In this document: piece by piece, positions 33,608 to 41,098 of the stretch
Position numbering within the stretch: position 1 is the stretch's first letter
Layout of the letters: every line of letters starts with the position of its first letter
Virus record (IMG/VR): IMGVR_UViG_3300047325_000170
Coordinates: 1 to 64,000 of that record
DNA length: 64,000 nucleotides
From: a virus
Reading direction: 5' to 3' (one strand)
Position numbers and translations under genes: made by a program
Notes under the pieces: model-generated
What the model saw: only the letters and a program-made list of their open reading frames with translations
What the model was told of the DNA's origin: nothing
Databases searched by the model: none

Positions 33608-36600
33608 TCATTCGAAGGGTGTATACATTTCGATGAAGGTCTGGGCTAACAAAGTGGAGATCGGATTGCCTTGGTCATCAAAGAGCTGCATGGCCGCGGT
33701 CACCTGGGCAACTTGCGAGAACTCAGAGGCGGGGAAGTGCGTCGAGACCTGACCGTAGTAATCGGTCGTGCCATTATAGGTCTGTGTTCCCTCGCGATAG
33801 GAAACAAGGATGATCACCGGCAGCCCATTGGTCGCATTCCCCGCGGCATCCGTGACCTGGACCCGCACGCTGAAGGTCGTCACTCCATCTGCTACAACCG
33901 AGGCCGGGTCAGCAATCACCGTCATCGTCGTCGGTAAATAGAAGTCAGACGTCACATAGACGAAGCCTTGATTGCGTGGGTTGAAGTAGGGGTGGAGGGG
34001 CAGTGACGTGAGGTTGCGACCACTCCCTCCCTCGTAGAGGATGAGGACGCCGGTCGGCTGGTCTTGATCCATCACGAAGTAACTTCCGATGTCGGTCGTT
34101 GAGGGATCGATGTAGAAGCTGTTCTGCAGCTGGTAGGAGATCGTCAACTCGGTCGTGTCCGGGACAACCGTGGTGAAGGTCAAGCTGTTGTCGAGAGATC
34201 CCGTTGCGCTCGGAGTGTACGTGAGCCCATCGCTTGCGGCGAGGACGTTGATGTTCTCAAGGCCTTCGTAGGTGAGGTAGACGGTTGCCGTGCCATTGCC
34301 GCTGACGGTTTCGCTCGTCGTGAGGGTATAGTTGTTGGCATCGTCGGTGAAGTAGACGCGGCGCAGGGGTGTGAAGCCGCCGTCAAGCGCCACGATGGAG
34401 GCGTAGACCGGCGTATTGGGCATCGCGCCATTGAGTAAGAGGTTGCTTGAAACCGTCTCAGCGTAGATCGGCTGTGAGAAGAAGTAGTGCTCTTCTTGAT
34501 TGAGATAGTAGACGCCGGGTGCCACCATGGCAAACCACGCGTCACTCTCTTGGGCGAGGGGCACGAAGGGTGTGGGTTGGTAGGTCGTGCCATTGAGCTG
34601 CCGTTGCTGTGCTGCTTGATTGGCTGCGGTCGCTGTGGCTGCGGCAATATCGGTCGGGAAGGCAATGGAGAGGAAACAGTCGGTGTCTTGTCCGATGCCG
34701 GCCTGGAAAGCCATGAAGCGGTTGATCGTCGCGGTTGAGATCGCCGTCCCCGGTGTATTGAAGTCAACGTAGTAACCGGTTGTCGAGGGGGTCGCCGAGA
34801 AGGTCGACTCGCCGAAGATCGTTGAGCCGAAGATCGAGGGTGTGTAGTTTGCGCCGGGGATCGTCGTCAGCGTCCCGGAGTAGAAGATCCGCTGGGGCGA
34901 GAGCGTCTCGGCATACTGCGGATCAAAGAGATTCGGCAAGAAGCCAAAGTCACTGTAGCGCTCATTGAGCGTATGCCAGATATTGCGATCCCAGCGCACG
35001 TCGCCCCACTCGAGGGGCGCAACCGTCGTGATCTCCTGGGCGAAGGCACGGAGAAGCGGCGTCGCCGCACCCTGTGCGGTGTAGAGGAGATCTTGGATCT
35101 GCGGGTCGGTGAGGTTGTTGACCCAGACCTGATCGCCGTCAATATAGCGCAGATCATAGGTCTCCGTGAAAGGCGACATGGAGAGGTACTGTCCGTCCCA
35201 GGTGACGGTGGGCGGGAGGGTGACGAGAAGATCAAAGGGAGCGGCCGTGGCAGAACCCGAGTTCGTCACATTGACCGTCAGCGTCCAGGTCGCATTCGTT
35301 GGGATTGCGGCGGGATCTACATCCGGTGGTGTACTTGTGTAGTTGGGGAAGAGGGGCACACCTGCGGGCGTTGGGTCTACCGTGTAATGCGCCGAGATCC
35401 GCATGATCGGCGCAAGATCCGTAAGGACGTCAGGCTGCGCTTCGAGCTCGAGCGGGAAGTTCCCCAAACTGTCGTCGTAGATGTAGCCAAGCTGAAGCTG
35501 ATCGCCCGCTGTCGCTGGTGTGCTCAAGGTGAAAACACTGGTGGAAAGTTCGCTATAGTCCACGCCCTTGACGAGCGCATAGCCATTCTTCCAGACCTGT
35601 AAGCTGCCGGGGTACCAGCGATTCGTGGGTGCTCCGAAGCTCGTTGTGTCGCGGGTGGGGTTGATGAGATCGTAGATTGGCTGGGCCGAGGCCGGGACGG
35701 TGTTCGTGAAGAGGAGGGGCACCGCACCGGGCACGACGATCCCACCCGTTGCCATGAGCTGTAAAGTCGAACTTGCGGTGCCGCCGATTCCGAGTTGCGG
35801 GAAGCTGAGGACGACTTGATTCTGTGCGTTCTCTGCGGTGCCGCTGGCTGCATCAGCGAGGGTGGTAACGACGCTGTAGTACGGGAGGGGAAGGCGGTCG
35901 ATGAGGATCGTGTCCCCGTAGACATTTCCCGTACCAATCGCGATGACGGGCGAGGATGCGGTGGCCCCCGAGAGATTGGTAAGGTTGGGATGGATGCCCC
36001 AGCTCACATGGTTGACCAGGCCCAGTTCTGTTGCGAGGGCGTTGCGTAAGAGCGGGAGGGTTGGTCCCGAAGGATAGAGGACCGCATCGATGAGCCGGCG
36101 CTGGTAGGCGAGGTTATCTTCGCCTTGCAGGCGGGGCTTATTGAGATAGGTGCCGCACTCATCGAGTCCCGTCCACACCATGTGGAGAACCGGTGGAAAG
36201 ACGACCTCGCCCGGTGCAAGATTGTTGACCGCCGTTCCGCCATTCGGTGTCGGTCCGGTCGTCTGCAACCAAACCTCGAAGTACGGTTCGCGGGTGTAGA
36301 CGTAGGGCACGTCTTCTGGCAAGACATAGAAGACATCGTAGGTCGTGTAGTGGACTTCGAAAGTCGAACCCGACGCGGGAGCCGCCGAAGCCGTAAAGGT
36401 CAGGGTCTGGAGATCTCCAGCCACGGAGTAGTTATACGAAGGGATCTCAACATTGGGACCGTTGAGATAGATCCACTCAATCTGCCGCGAGCCATCTTCG
36501 TTGACCCCCACCCGATTGGGAAGCGAGTAGGCCGATGCACCTCCCGCATACGTCGCAATCTGCGAGAGCCCATAGTAGAAGTCAAAGAGGCGAAAGCATT

Positions 36601-37045
36601 GCTGTAAGATGAGCTGCGGGACACGGTTGGGATTGAGCGTCTCGGTGCCATCGGGCTGGACCGTCCCAAGATAACTTGGCTCGAGCGTAGCGGAAGCACC
36701 CGTACAGCCGGTCTGCGAGTTCTGCAGGGAGACACGGTAGACAAGGTCCAGAGAAGCAGGCGAGCGCCCCGGGTACTCCAGGAAGCGCTCGTAGAGGTTC
36801 TCATCAAGAGCCATGTCGAGCAGCTCAAGCTCGATGGCAAAGGTGTTCATCAGGCGCTGCCAGTGGCTCCCCTGAAGGCTTGCGTTATAGGCCGATGCAG
36901 CAGTAACCGCTGTAAGTGACAGCGGTCCTTGGGGCAGCCCATAGGTGCGGGCATCGGTCCAGCTAGGGAGGGTATTCGCCAACTCCTGCGTGAGGTTTGT
37001 TGGCGGATTCTCCCCCGGAAGCAGATGCCTGAAGTCAGCAGGCAT
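33608..37045 (-). CDS. Large baseplate-proximal structural protein (1145 aa)
   Basis: The helical N-terminus (residues 45-110, including WQRLMNTFAIELELLDMALD) is followed by alternating beta and helical regions. Residues about 1015-1130 look like an invasin-type Ig-like domain (ADGVTTFSVRVQVTDAAGNA, followed by GLPVIILVSY). It overlaps the stop of the baseplate J gene (TAATG), so it is translated with it. By gene order it may be a wedge component or the adaptor between baseplate and the fibres encoded downstream. No enzyme motif seen. Confidence 0.65.
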   Translation of the reverse strand: MPADFRHLLPGENPPTNLTQELANTLPSWTDARTYGLPQGPLSLTAVTAASAYNASLQGSHWQRLMNTFAIELELLDMALDENLYERFLEYPGRSPASLDLVYRVSLQNSQTGCTGASATLEPSYLGTVQPDGTETLNPNRVPQLILQQCFRLFDFYYGLSQIATYAGGASAYSLPNRVGVNEDGSRQIEWIYLNGPNVEIPSYNYSVAGDLQTLTFTASAAPASGSTFEVHYTTYDVFYVLPEDVPYVYTREPYFEVWLQTTGPTPNGGTAVNNLAPGEVVFPPVLHMVWTGLDECGTYLNKPRLQGEDNLAYQRRLIDAVLYPSGPTLPLLRNALATELGLVNHVSWGIHPNLTNLSGATASSPVIAIGTGNVYGDTILIDRLPLPYYSVVTTLADAASGTAENAQNQVVLSFPQLGIGGTASSTLQLMATGGIVVPGAVPLLFTNTVPASAQPIYDLINPTRDTTSFGAPTNRWYPGSLQVWKNGYALVKGVDYSELSTSVFTLSTPATAGDQLQLGYIYDDSLGNFPLELEAQPDVLTDLAPIMRISAHYTVDPTPAGVPLFPNYTSTPPDVDPAAIPTNATWTLTVNVTNSGSATAAPFDLLVTLPPTVTWDGQYLSMSPFTETYDLRYIDGDQVWVNNLTDPQIQDLLYTAQGAATPLLRAFAQEITTVAPLEWGDVRWDRNIWHTLNERYSDFGFLPNLFDPQYAETLSPQRIFYSGTLTTIPGANYTPSIFGSTIFGESTFSATPSTTGYYVDFNTPGTAISTATINRFMAFQAGIGQDTDCFLSIAFPTDIAAATATAANQAAQQRQLNGTTYQPTPFVPLAQESDAWFAMVAPGVYYLNQEEHYFFSQPIYAETVSSNLLLNGAMPNTPVYASIVALDGGFTPLRRVYFTDDANNYTLTTSETVSGNGTATVYLTYEGLENINVLAASDGLTYTPSATGSLDNSLTFTTVVPDTTELTISYQLQNSFYIDPSTTDIGSYFVMDQDQPTGVLILYEGGSGRNLTSLPLHPYFNPRNQGFVYVTSDFYLPTTMTVIADPASVVADGVTTFSVRVQVTDAAGNATNGLPVIILVSYREGTQTYNGTTDYYGQVSTHFPASEFSQVAQVTAAMQLFDDQGNPISTLLAQTFIEMYTPFE

Positions 37046-37875
37046 TACGTAATGGAGATCGTTCCTGGAAGAAGCTGCTGATCAAACTGCGGTGTGTAGT
37101 TCCGCAGGAGCTGCTCGACCGTGTTCCCATTCGCGTCGGTCGTCGAGATCGTTAAAAGATCGAAGTCGGTGATGGTGCCGTTCGTCCCCGATGACGTCAG
37201 GACGACGGCATCAAGCTCAGCCGTAATCAAGGCTTGTCCCATCGTCAGCCCATTGATGTAGGTGTTGATCGCTGCCTGCGCTTGTGTTTGCAAATTGGCA
37301 ACGTTCGTGCCGACGCCCGTTGAGGTGGTAATGGTCGCCGTGAGATTGACGTAGAGTGGGGTCGGGGTGAGGACGATGTTATAAGCGCCAGCTGCTCCCA
37401 AGAGGGCAAGCGCACTCGCTGCCGCACTCACCGTCGCTGCATCGACAATACTTCCACTTGACACCAAGTAGAAGGCCATAGTCCCGATCCCTTGGGTGTA
37501 GGGGACCGTCACCACGTTCGTCACACTCGAGAGGTTTGAGAGCGCGCTCACAAGCGCAGAGAGATTGGTCCCCGTCGCACCGGTGATCGCCCCCGCAATA
37601 CGCGCACGCAATGCGGCATCGCTCTCGCCCATGCGGGCGGTCACGCCGACGAGGAGACCGAGCCCTTCGAGCGAGTCGGTGGCAGCCTGTGAGAGGTACT
37701 GCGTCCCGAGGTTCGAGGCCATGTCGCTGTAGAGATCAGCGATGTGGAGATCCACGGACTCAACCATGCTGCGGAGCACGGTGCCTTGGTAGTTGGCATC
37801 GGTATAGCCAAGAGAAGAAAGTCGGGCAACCGCGTCAGCGTTGAGGGTGGCGAAGTCTTTCTGGATCAAGGCCAC
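37045..37875 (-). CDS. Baseplate J-like wedge protein
   Basis: A 276-residue protein with the layout of phage P2 J / Mu gp47 / T4 gp6-type proteins. An N-terminal helix region ends in GTVLRSMVESVDLHIADLYS, then SLEGLGLLVGVTARMGESDA and RARIAGAITGATGTNLSAL (the 'R-x-R-I-x-x-x-x-x-x-x-G-T' helix), followed by beta-alpha segments (YLVSSGSIVDAATVSAAASA). These proteins build the wedge ring around the hub in contractile tails. It lies next to the gp25/W-like gene, the usual pairing. Confidence 0.85.
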   Translation of the reverse strand: MALIQKDFATLNADAVARLSSLGYTDANYQGTVLRSMVESVDLHIADLYSDMASNLGTQYLSQAATDSLEGLGLLVGVTARMGESDAALRARIAGAITGATGTNLSALVSALSNLSSVTNVVTVPYTQGIGTMAFYLVSSGSIVDAATVSAAASALALLGAAGAYNIVLTPTPLYVNLTATITTSTGVGTNVANLQTQAQAAINTYINGLTMGQALITAELDAVVLTSSGTNGTITDFDLLTISTTDANGNTVEQLLRNYTPQFDQQLLPGTISIT

Positions 37876-37885
37876 GGAAAGACTC

Positions 37886-38275
37886 CTACGATTGGTTCGT
37901 CAGATCAACCACGGTTGTGTAGAGAGGGGCGGTCGACTGGACGGTTGGCTCTGTTACGCTGACGGCAAACATGATTGAGTTGAGATCCAGGGGCACGGCA
38001 TCAACGGTCACGTTCGAACTACTAAAGCGCCCGTCGTAGGTCAGGGCGCTTTGGATGTTCGATTCCCCAAGACTCCCGGTCTGCTGGTTATTGGGCATCC
38101 CGACGATATCGAGGAGGTTGGCCCCGATGGGCCACTGTGCTTGGTCTGGGTTCGAGGTAAGACACCGGTAGTTGATGTCTTGCATATCGATAGAAATGCC
38201 GCTGCCAACGACCAAGCCACCCTGGTAGTTGGGAATGAGATCTCCGGTGGGGGTAATCGCCAGATCGACCATCAT
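37886..38275 (-). CDS. gp25/W-like baseplate wedge protein
   Basis: A 129-residue protein with the family plan of T4 gp25 / P2 W: an N-terminal DLAITPTGDLI, a mid-chain IDMQDINYRCLTSNPDQ helix, GANLLDIVGMPNN (the 'G-x-x-L-x-x-x-x-G' region) and a terminal beta pair with DGRFSSSNVTVDAVPLD. It connects sheath initiation with the wedge ring. Two adjacent ATG codons (38275 and 38272) lie behind AGGAG; the second has the better spacing. It is the first gene after the 250-bp gap that carries the second TGGTAAGATA element. Confidence 0.85.
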   Translation of the reverse strand: MMVDLAITPTGDLIPNYQGGLVVGSGISIDMQDINYRCLTSNPDQAQWPIGANLLDIVGMPNNQQTGSLGESNIQSALTYDGRFSSSNVTVDAVPLDLNSIMFAVSVTEPTVQSTAPLYTTVVDLTNQS

Positions 38276-38314
38276 GCTCCTGGGAGCGAGGATGTAGTCT
38301 AGCTACGTTCTCTC

Positions 38315-38324
38315 TATCTTACCA
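38315..38324 (-). promoter_or_regulatory. Putative extended -10 promoter (TGGTAAGATA), second copy
   Basis: Minus-strand TGGTAAGATA lies 40 bases before the gp25-like gene start, in the only non-coding gap above 200 bases in the window. It is followed by GAGA and then GAACGTAGCT, close to the GAACCTAGCT after the first copy at 10247. A given ten-base word is expected about 0.1 times on both strands of this window, and both copies lie in gaps in gene orientation. It is a likely start point for the baseplate and fibre transcript. Confidence 0.55.
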
Positions 38325-38411
38325 CAAGGAAAGAAGCTGATGCTATGGCGAAGGAGGACCCTATCCGAAGTTGCCACCTCCTACCCTCTTATGCCCCGCC
38401 CCCATCTGTAG

Positions 38412-38443
38412 GGCGCCAGTTCTCATAAAAGAAACGTGGCGCC
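38412..38443. repeat. Inverted repeat in a 250-bp gap (38276-38525)
   Basis: GGCGCCA (38412-38418) and TGGCGCC (38437-38443) form a perfect seven-base inverted repeat. The loop-side bases partly pair too (GTTCT near AGAAAC), making a long hairpin. No T-run follows in the direction of transcription, so it is not a classical terminator. The gap holds no convincing frame: the best is 19 codons without a ribosome site. Besides this hairpin and the promoter-like element, I see only short GGGTA/ACCC-type words near 38450-38520. Confidence 0.5.
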
Positions 38444-38525
38444 AGGATGTATGGGGTATGGGTACTAGCCAGAGGCACGAGGGCTTGGCCGACGCTTGCG
38501 CGCCGTAGGGTAAAGGGTAGCTTCT

Positions 38526-39383
38526 CTAGCCCCCGCCCGAAGTTCCTGCTGAGCTCAGGGCTGGTCCGATCCCCGGCACGGCGGAGAGAAGCAAGCTCTG
38601 GAGCTGGGTTCCAAGGACGGTGCCTTCGATGGAGGCGTTGTAGGCGGGCTGGAATTGGTATTTGATGAGAGGCTGGAGGGCTAGGCCCACCGGCCCGAGG
38701 GTGACGGGGAAGCCAGCCGCCTCGAGCAGCCCCGGGATCCCCTGCATGAGCATTTGGAGGAACATGATCGCCGCGAAGTTGAGCATCGGGAGCTTCTGCG
38801 GGGTCAGGGTGCAGTAGGTCTGGAAGGGGTCGGTGTAGTTGACTGCCCCGTCAATGGCCGAGAAGTCCCCGCCGACGGAGGAGATCGTGCTCTGGATCCC
38901 CGAGATCGTGGACTGAAGGGAGGTCAGACTTGAGATCCCAGGAACTGCGGCCTCCCCATACGCGAAGGCGTTCTGGAGCTCAGAGATCCCCGGCGGCATG
39001 TTGAATGTTGGGTTGAGGGCCGGGTTGAAGGGCGTGTAGTTCCAGAGTAAGCTGCCATTGGCGGCCTTGAAGTGGATGATCGGCGCCGAGGCGATGATGA
39101 CATCAGCATAGGTCAGGGCGCAGGTGGCATTGGTTCCCGCGTCATTCCCGATGAGGAGCATGCCCGCTTGCCCGGACGCAAGGGCCGCTTCCTGCCGACT
39201 GTCGTGCCCGTCGGTGACATAGCTGCGTAGCCGCAGGACTTGATTGGTCTGCGTGTTGATGATGCCCTGATCGTCGTCTTTCCAGTAGGCGCCCCGCGCT
39301 TCCACTTGGGTTGGAGGAAGGACACGGGTAAAGAGATCGGTGATGGCGAGCTGCCAGGGCTGGCTTTGAAGACCAAAAGACAT
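38526..39383 (-). CDS. Hypothetical baseplate-region protein (285 aa)
   Basis: A 285-residue protein I do not recognise. The first half is beta-rich (VLRLRSYVTDGHDSRQEAAL; LTYADVIIASAPIIHFKA). A central part, residues 145-190, is Ser/Ile-rich and helical (LTSLQSTISGIQSTISSVGG). The C-terminal part has hydrophobic stretches (FAAIMFLQMLMQGIPGLLEA) and ends in flexible GTSGGG. It sits between the lytic transglycosylase and the gp25-like gene, so a baseplate or hub-accessory role is likely. A one-base TAATG-type junction joins it to the transglycosylase gene. Confidence 0.65.
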   Translation of the reverse strand: MSFGLQSQPWQLAITDLFTRVLPPTQVEARGAYWKDDDQGIINTQTNQVLRLRSYVTDGHDSRQEAALASGQAGMLLIGNDAGTNATCALTYADVIIASAPIIHFKAANGSLLWNYTPFNPALNPTFNMPPGISELQNAFAYGEAAVPGISSLTSLQSTISGIQSTISSVGGDFSAIDGAVNYTDPFQTYCTLTPQKLPMLNFAAIMFLQMLMQGIPGLLEAAGFPVTLGPVGLALQPLIKYQFQPAYNASIEGTVLGTQLQSLLLSAVPGIGPALSSAGTSGGG

Positions 39384-40630
39384 TAGTCGGTCGTTCCTAC
39401 GGGGATACCGCTCTTGCTTCCAGCGTTGGTAGGATCATTATACTTCACTTCTCGCCGCTGGTTGATCTTCAGCTTCCCAAGCTCGGTTGAACGGGCCTGG
39501 TACTGCTTCCAGCTTCGTGCGACGACCACAAGGTAGTGGTCATTCTCACCATGGTCAATGGGCTTGTAGGGATCAGTTACCCCACGGCCGATGGAGGGAT
39601 TAACAATACCCGCTCCCCCATTATACGCGCGAATGATCCAGAGCGGATTCATATTTCCTGGTGAGTTGACATACTGTGTGATAAGAAGGTTGACGTAGGC
39701 AGCGCAACACCAAATACTCGTCGTTGCGTTGCGGGGATCTTTCTTCAGCGTGGGGTTCTTAGCAAAAGCGGCCGGGTAGGCATCGCCATTGAAGGTATTG
39801 GGCTCGAGCTGGCAGAGACCCATAGCTCCGGTGCGTGAAAGAGCTTGTGTGTCACCATGTGATTCATTCGTAAGGATTGCGGCAATGAAGTTCGGGTCAA
39901 TGTTGTAGGCAATCCCCGCTTGGTTGATGTCAAAACGGTAGGCATAACAACAGCAGCTGGGATCGCAGTTGAAGCCAGAGGCCCCATAGTTCATCCCGGC
40001 TGGGGTAAGGCTATTCCCGTCGAATGGGCCGCCAAACCCGCCGCCTGATGTGCCCGGCGCAGAGACGCCCGTATTGTCAAAACCCCCAACGAGGGTGGTA
40101 CTACCCGTTAAGGTTTGGGGCGTCGTCCCGGTGTTTTGGAGCTCAGCAATGACATGTTGCACGGGCGGGTGCAAGAACTGATAGGAGACCGGGGCGCACT
40201 CGGAGGGCTTCCCGCCATCGTAGAGGATCTTCACGGCGAGGGGTTGGCCCCCGTCCTTAAGATAGTGAATGAGATCGCTGCGACGACTTGCCTCGATGTT
40301 ATTGATATGCATCGGCAAGTTGTAGATCCACTTGTTCCCTTGTGGTGTACGAACTCGGACGTCGAGGAGAACGTCATCGTTCTGGAAGCCATCGACCCGT
40401 CCGAAGAACCCGGCGATGTAAGTCTCAAAGGATTGAATAGCGGAGGCGAGGGTGTACCAGAACTCTTGGGGCGTGTAGCTTGCGCCGGTGGTGAAACGGC
40501 TGTAGCTTCCTCCCGGTGGAGTCAGATAGGCCTCTCCCGTGTCGGGATAGAGCGTGACGCGGCGCGCGGGATCAACGACCTTCTCAAAGATCTCTTGTTT
40601 GAACTTGGTCCGGTTGTTGATCTGACTCAT
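39383..40630 (-). CDS. Virion-associated lytic transglycosylase (SLT-type domain)
   Basis: A 415-residue protein. The N-terminal 200 residues are a structural domain (FKQEIFEKVVDPARRVTLYP and on). A Gly/Ser linker and a Cys-rich patch (CDPSCCCYAYRF) follow, then a transglycosylase-like domain, residues about 235-360: IDPNFIAAILTNESHGD carries the likely catalytic Glu at 256, GAMGLCQLEPNTFNGDAYP matches the 'G-x-M-Q-x-x-P-x-T' motif with Cys before Gln, and WIIRAYNGGAGIV matches 'A-Y-N-x-G'. It would cut the glycan backbone of peptidoglycan to let the tail tube pass. The fusion to a structural domain fits a tail-tip enzyme. Confidence 0.8.
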   Translation of the reverse strand: MSQINNRTKFKQEIFEKVVDPARRVTLYPDTGEAYLTPPGGSYSRFTTGASYTPQEFWYTLASAIQSFETYIAGFFGRVDGFQNDDVLLDVRVRTPQGNKWIYNLPMHINNIEASRRSDLIHYLKDGGQPLAVKILYDGGKPSECAPVSYQFLHPPVQHVIAELQNTGTTPQTLTGSTTLVGGFDNTGVSAPGTSGGGFGGPFDGNSLTPAGMNYGASGFNCDPSCCCYAYRFDINQAGIAYNIDPNFIAAILTNESHGDTQALSRTGAMGLCQLEPNTFNGDAYPAAFAKNPTLKKDPRNATTSIWCCAAYVNLLITQYVNSPGNMNPLWIIRAYNGGAGIVNPSIGRGVTDPYKPIDHGENDHYLVVVARSWKQYQARSTELGKLKINQRREVKYNDPTNAGSKSGIPVGTTD

Positions 40631-41065
40631 TTACTCTGCTCCGAGATGAACGTGGTCTGCGCCGTTATCGGTGAAGCCCTTCTCGCCAATCGCTGCGTAG
40701 TTTGCATCGGTCTGCGCGGCCCCGCCAAGTCCGATCTGATAGCACCAGACGGACTGGGCCGCAGCCGAAAGGAAGGCCTGGAACTTCGGATCGTTCTGGT
40801 CCATGTAGTCGCCCGCCGTCTCGGAATTCAAAGGCCAGCAATCAACGCAGTAGCCGTTCGCATGGGAGTGCAGGCCGAGGTAGGCATCGTTGGAATGGTC
40901 GGTGCGCACTGCCGTAATCTCAAGGTGGAACCCCTTCCCGAGGAGCTCGAGCAAGAGCGCGATGAGCCCCGTCTGTGTGAGGGATTCGTTGAGCAGATCA
41001 GACTTCTGGGTGCTGTCCTGGTAGATCAGCTGGGCGGCGAGTGACTCACGGGCTTGTAACGACAC
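40631..41065 (-). CDS. M15-like peptidase (D-Ala-D-Ala carboxypeptidase-type)
   Basis: A 144-residue protein starting at GTG (41065). It carries the zinc-binding pattern H68-x2-G-x3-D75 (HSHANGYCVD) and a distal DHVHLGAE with H138 and H140, as in small M15/M74-type metallopeptidases that cut peptide cross-bridges. A helical N-terminal half (LIALLLELLGKG) precedes it. It lies one base from the transglycosylase gene and next to the hub protein, whose C-terminus has the same motif at identical spacing. The catalytic Glu or Asp between the two metal motifs cannot be identified with certainty. Confidence 0.65.
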   Translation of the reverse strand: MSLQARESLAAQLIYQDSTQKSDLLNESLTQTGLIALLLELLGKGFHLEITAVRTDHSNDAYLGLHSHANGYCVDCWPLNSETAGDYMDQNDPKFQAFLSAAAQSVWCYQIGLGGAAQTDANYAAIGEKGFTDNGADHVHLGAE

Positions 41066-41069
41066 GAGA

Positions 41070-41087
41070 CTTCCCCTTCACGGGAAG
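41070..41087 (-). promoter_or_regulatory. Hairpin covering a ribosome site
   Basis: CTTCCC (41070-41075) and GGGAAG (41082-41087) are perfect inverted repeats with a six-base loop. The ribosome site AAGGGG of the M15-like gene (start 41065) lies inside the structure, so translation of that gene could be reduced unless ribosomes or another factor open it. It lies in the 33-base gap after the hub gene. Confidence 0.35.
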
Positions 41088-41098
41088 ATCGGGCCTAA

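Noticed and set aside
38403-38425. Short minus-strand frame (19 codons) in the 250-bp gap
   Set aside because: No ribosome site, Gly/Arg-rich product and overlap with the hairpin.
38412-38443. Inverted repeat as a rho-independent terminator
   Set aside because: No run of T follows on the minus strand; the next bases are CTACAGATGG.
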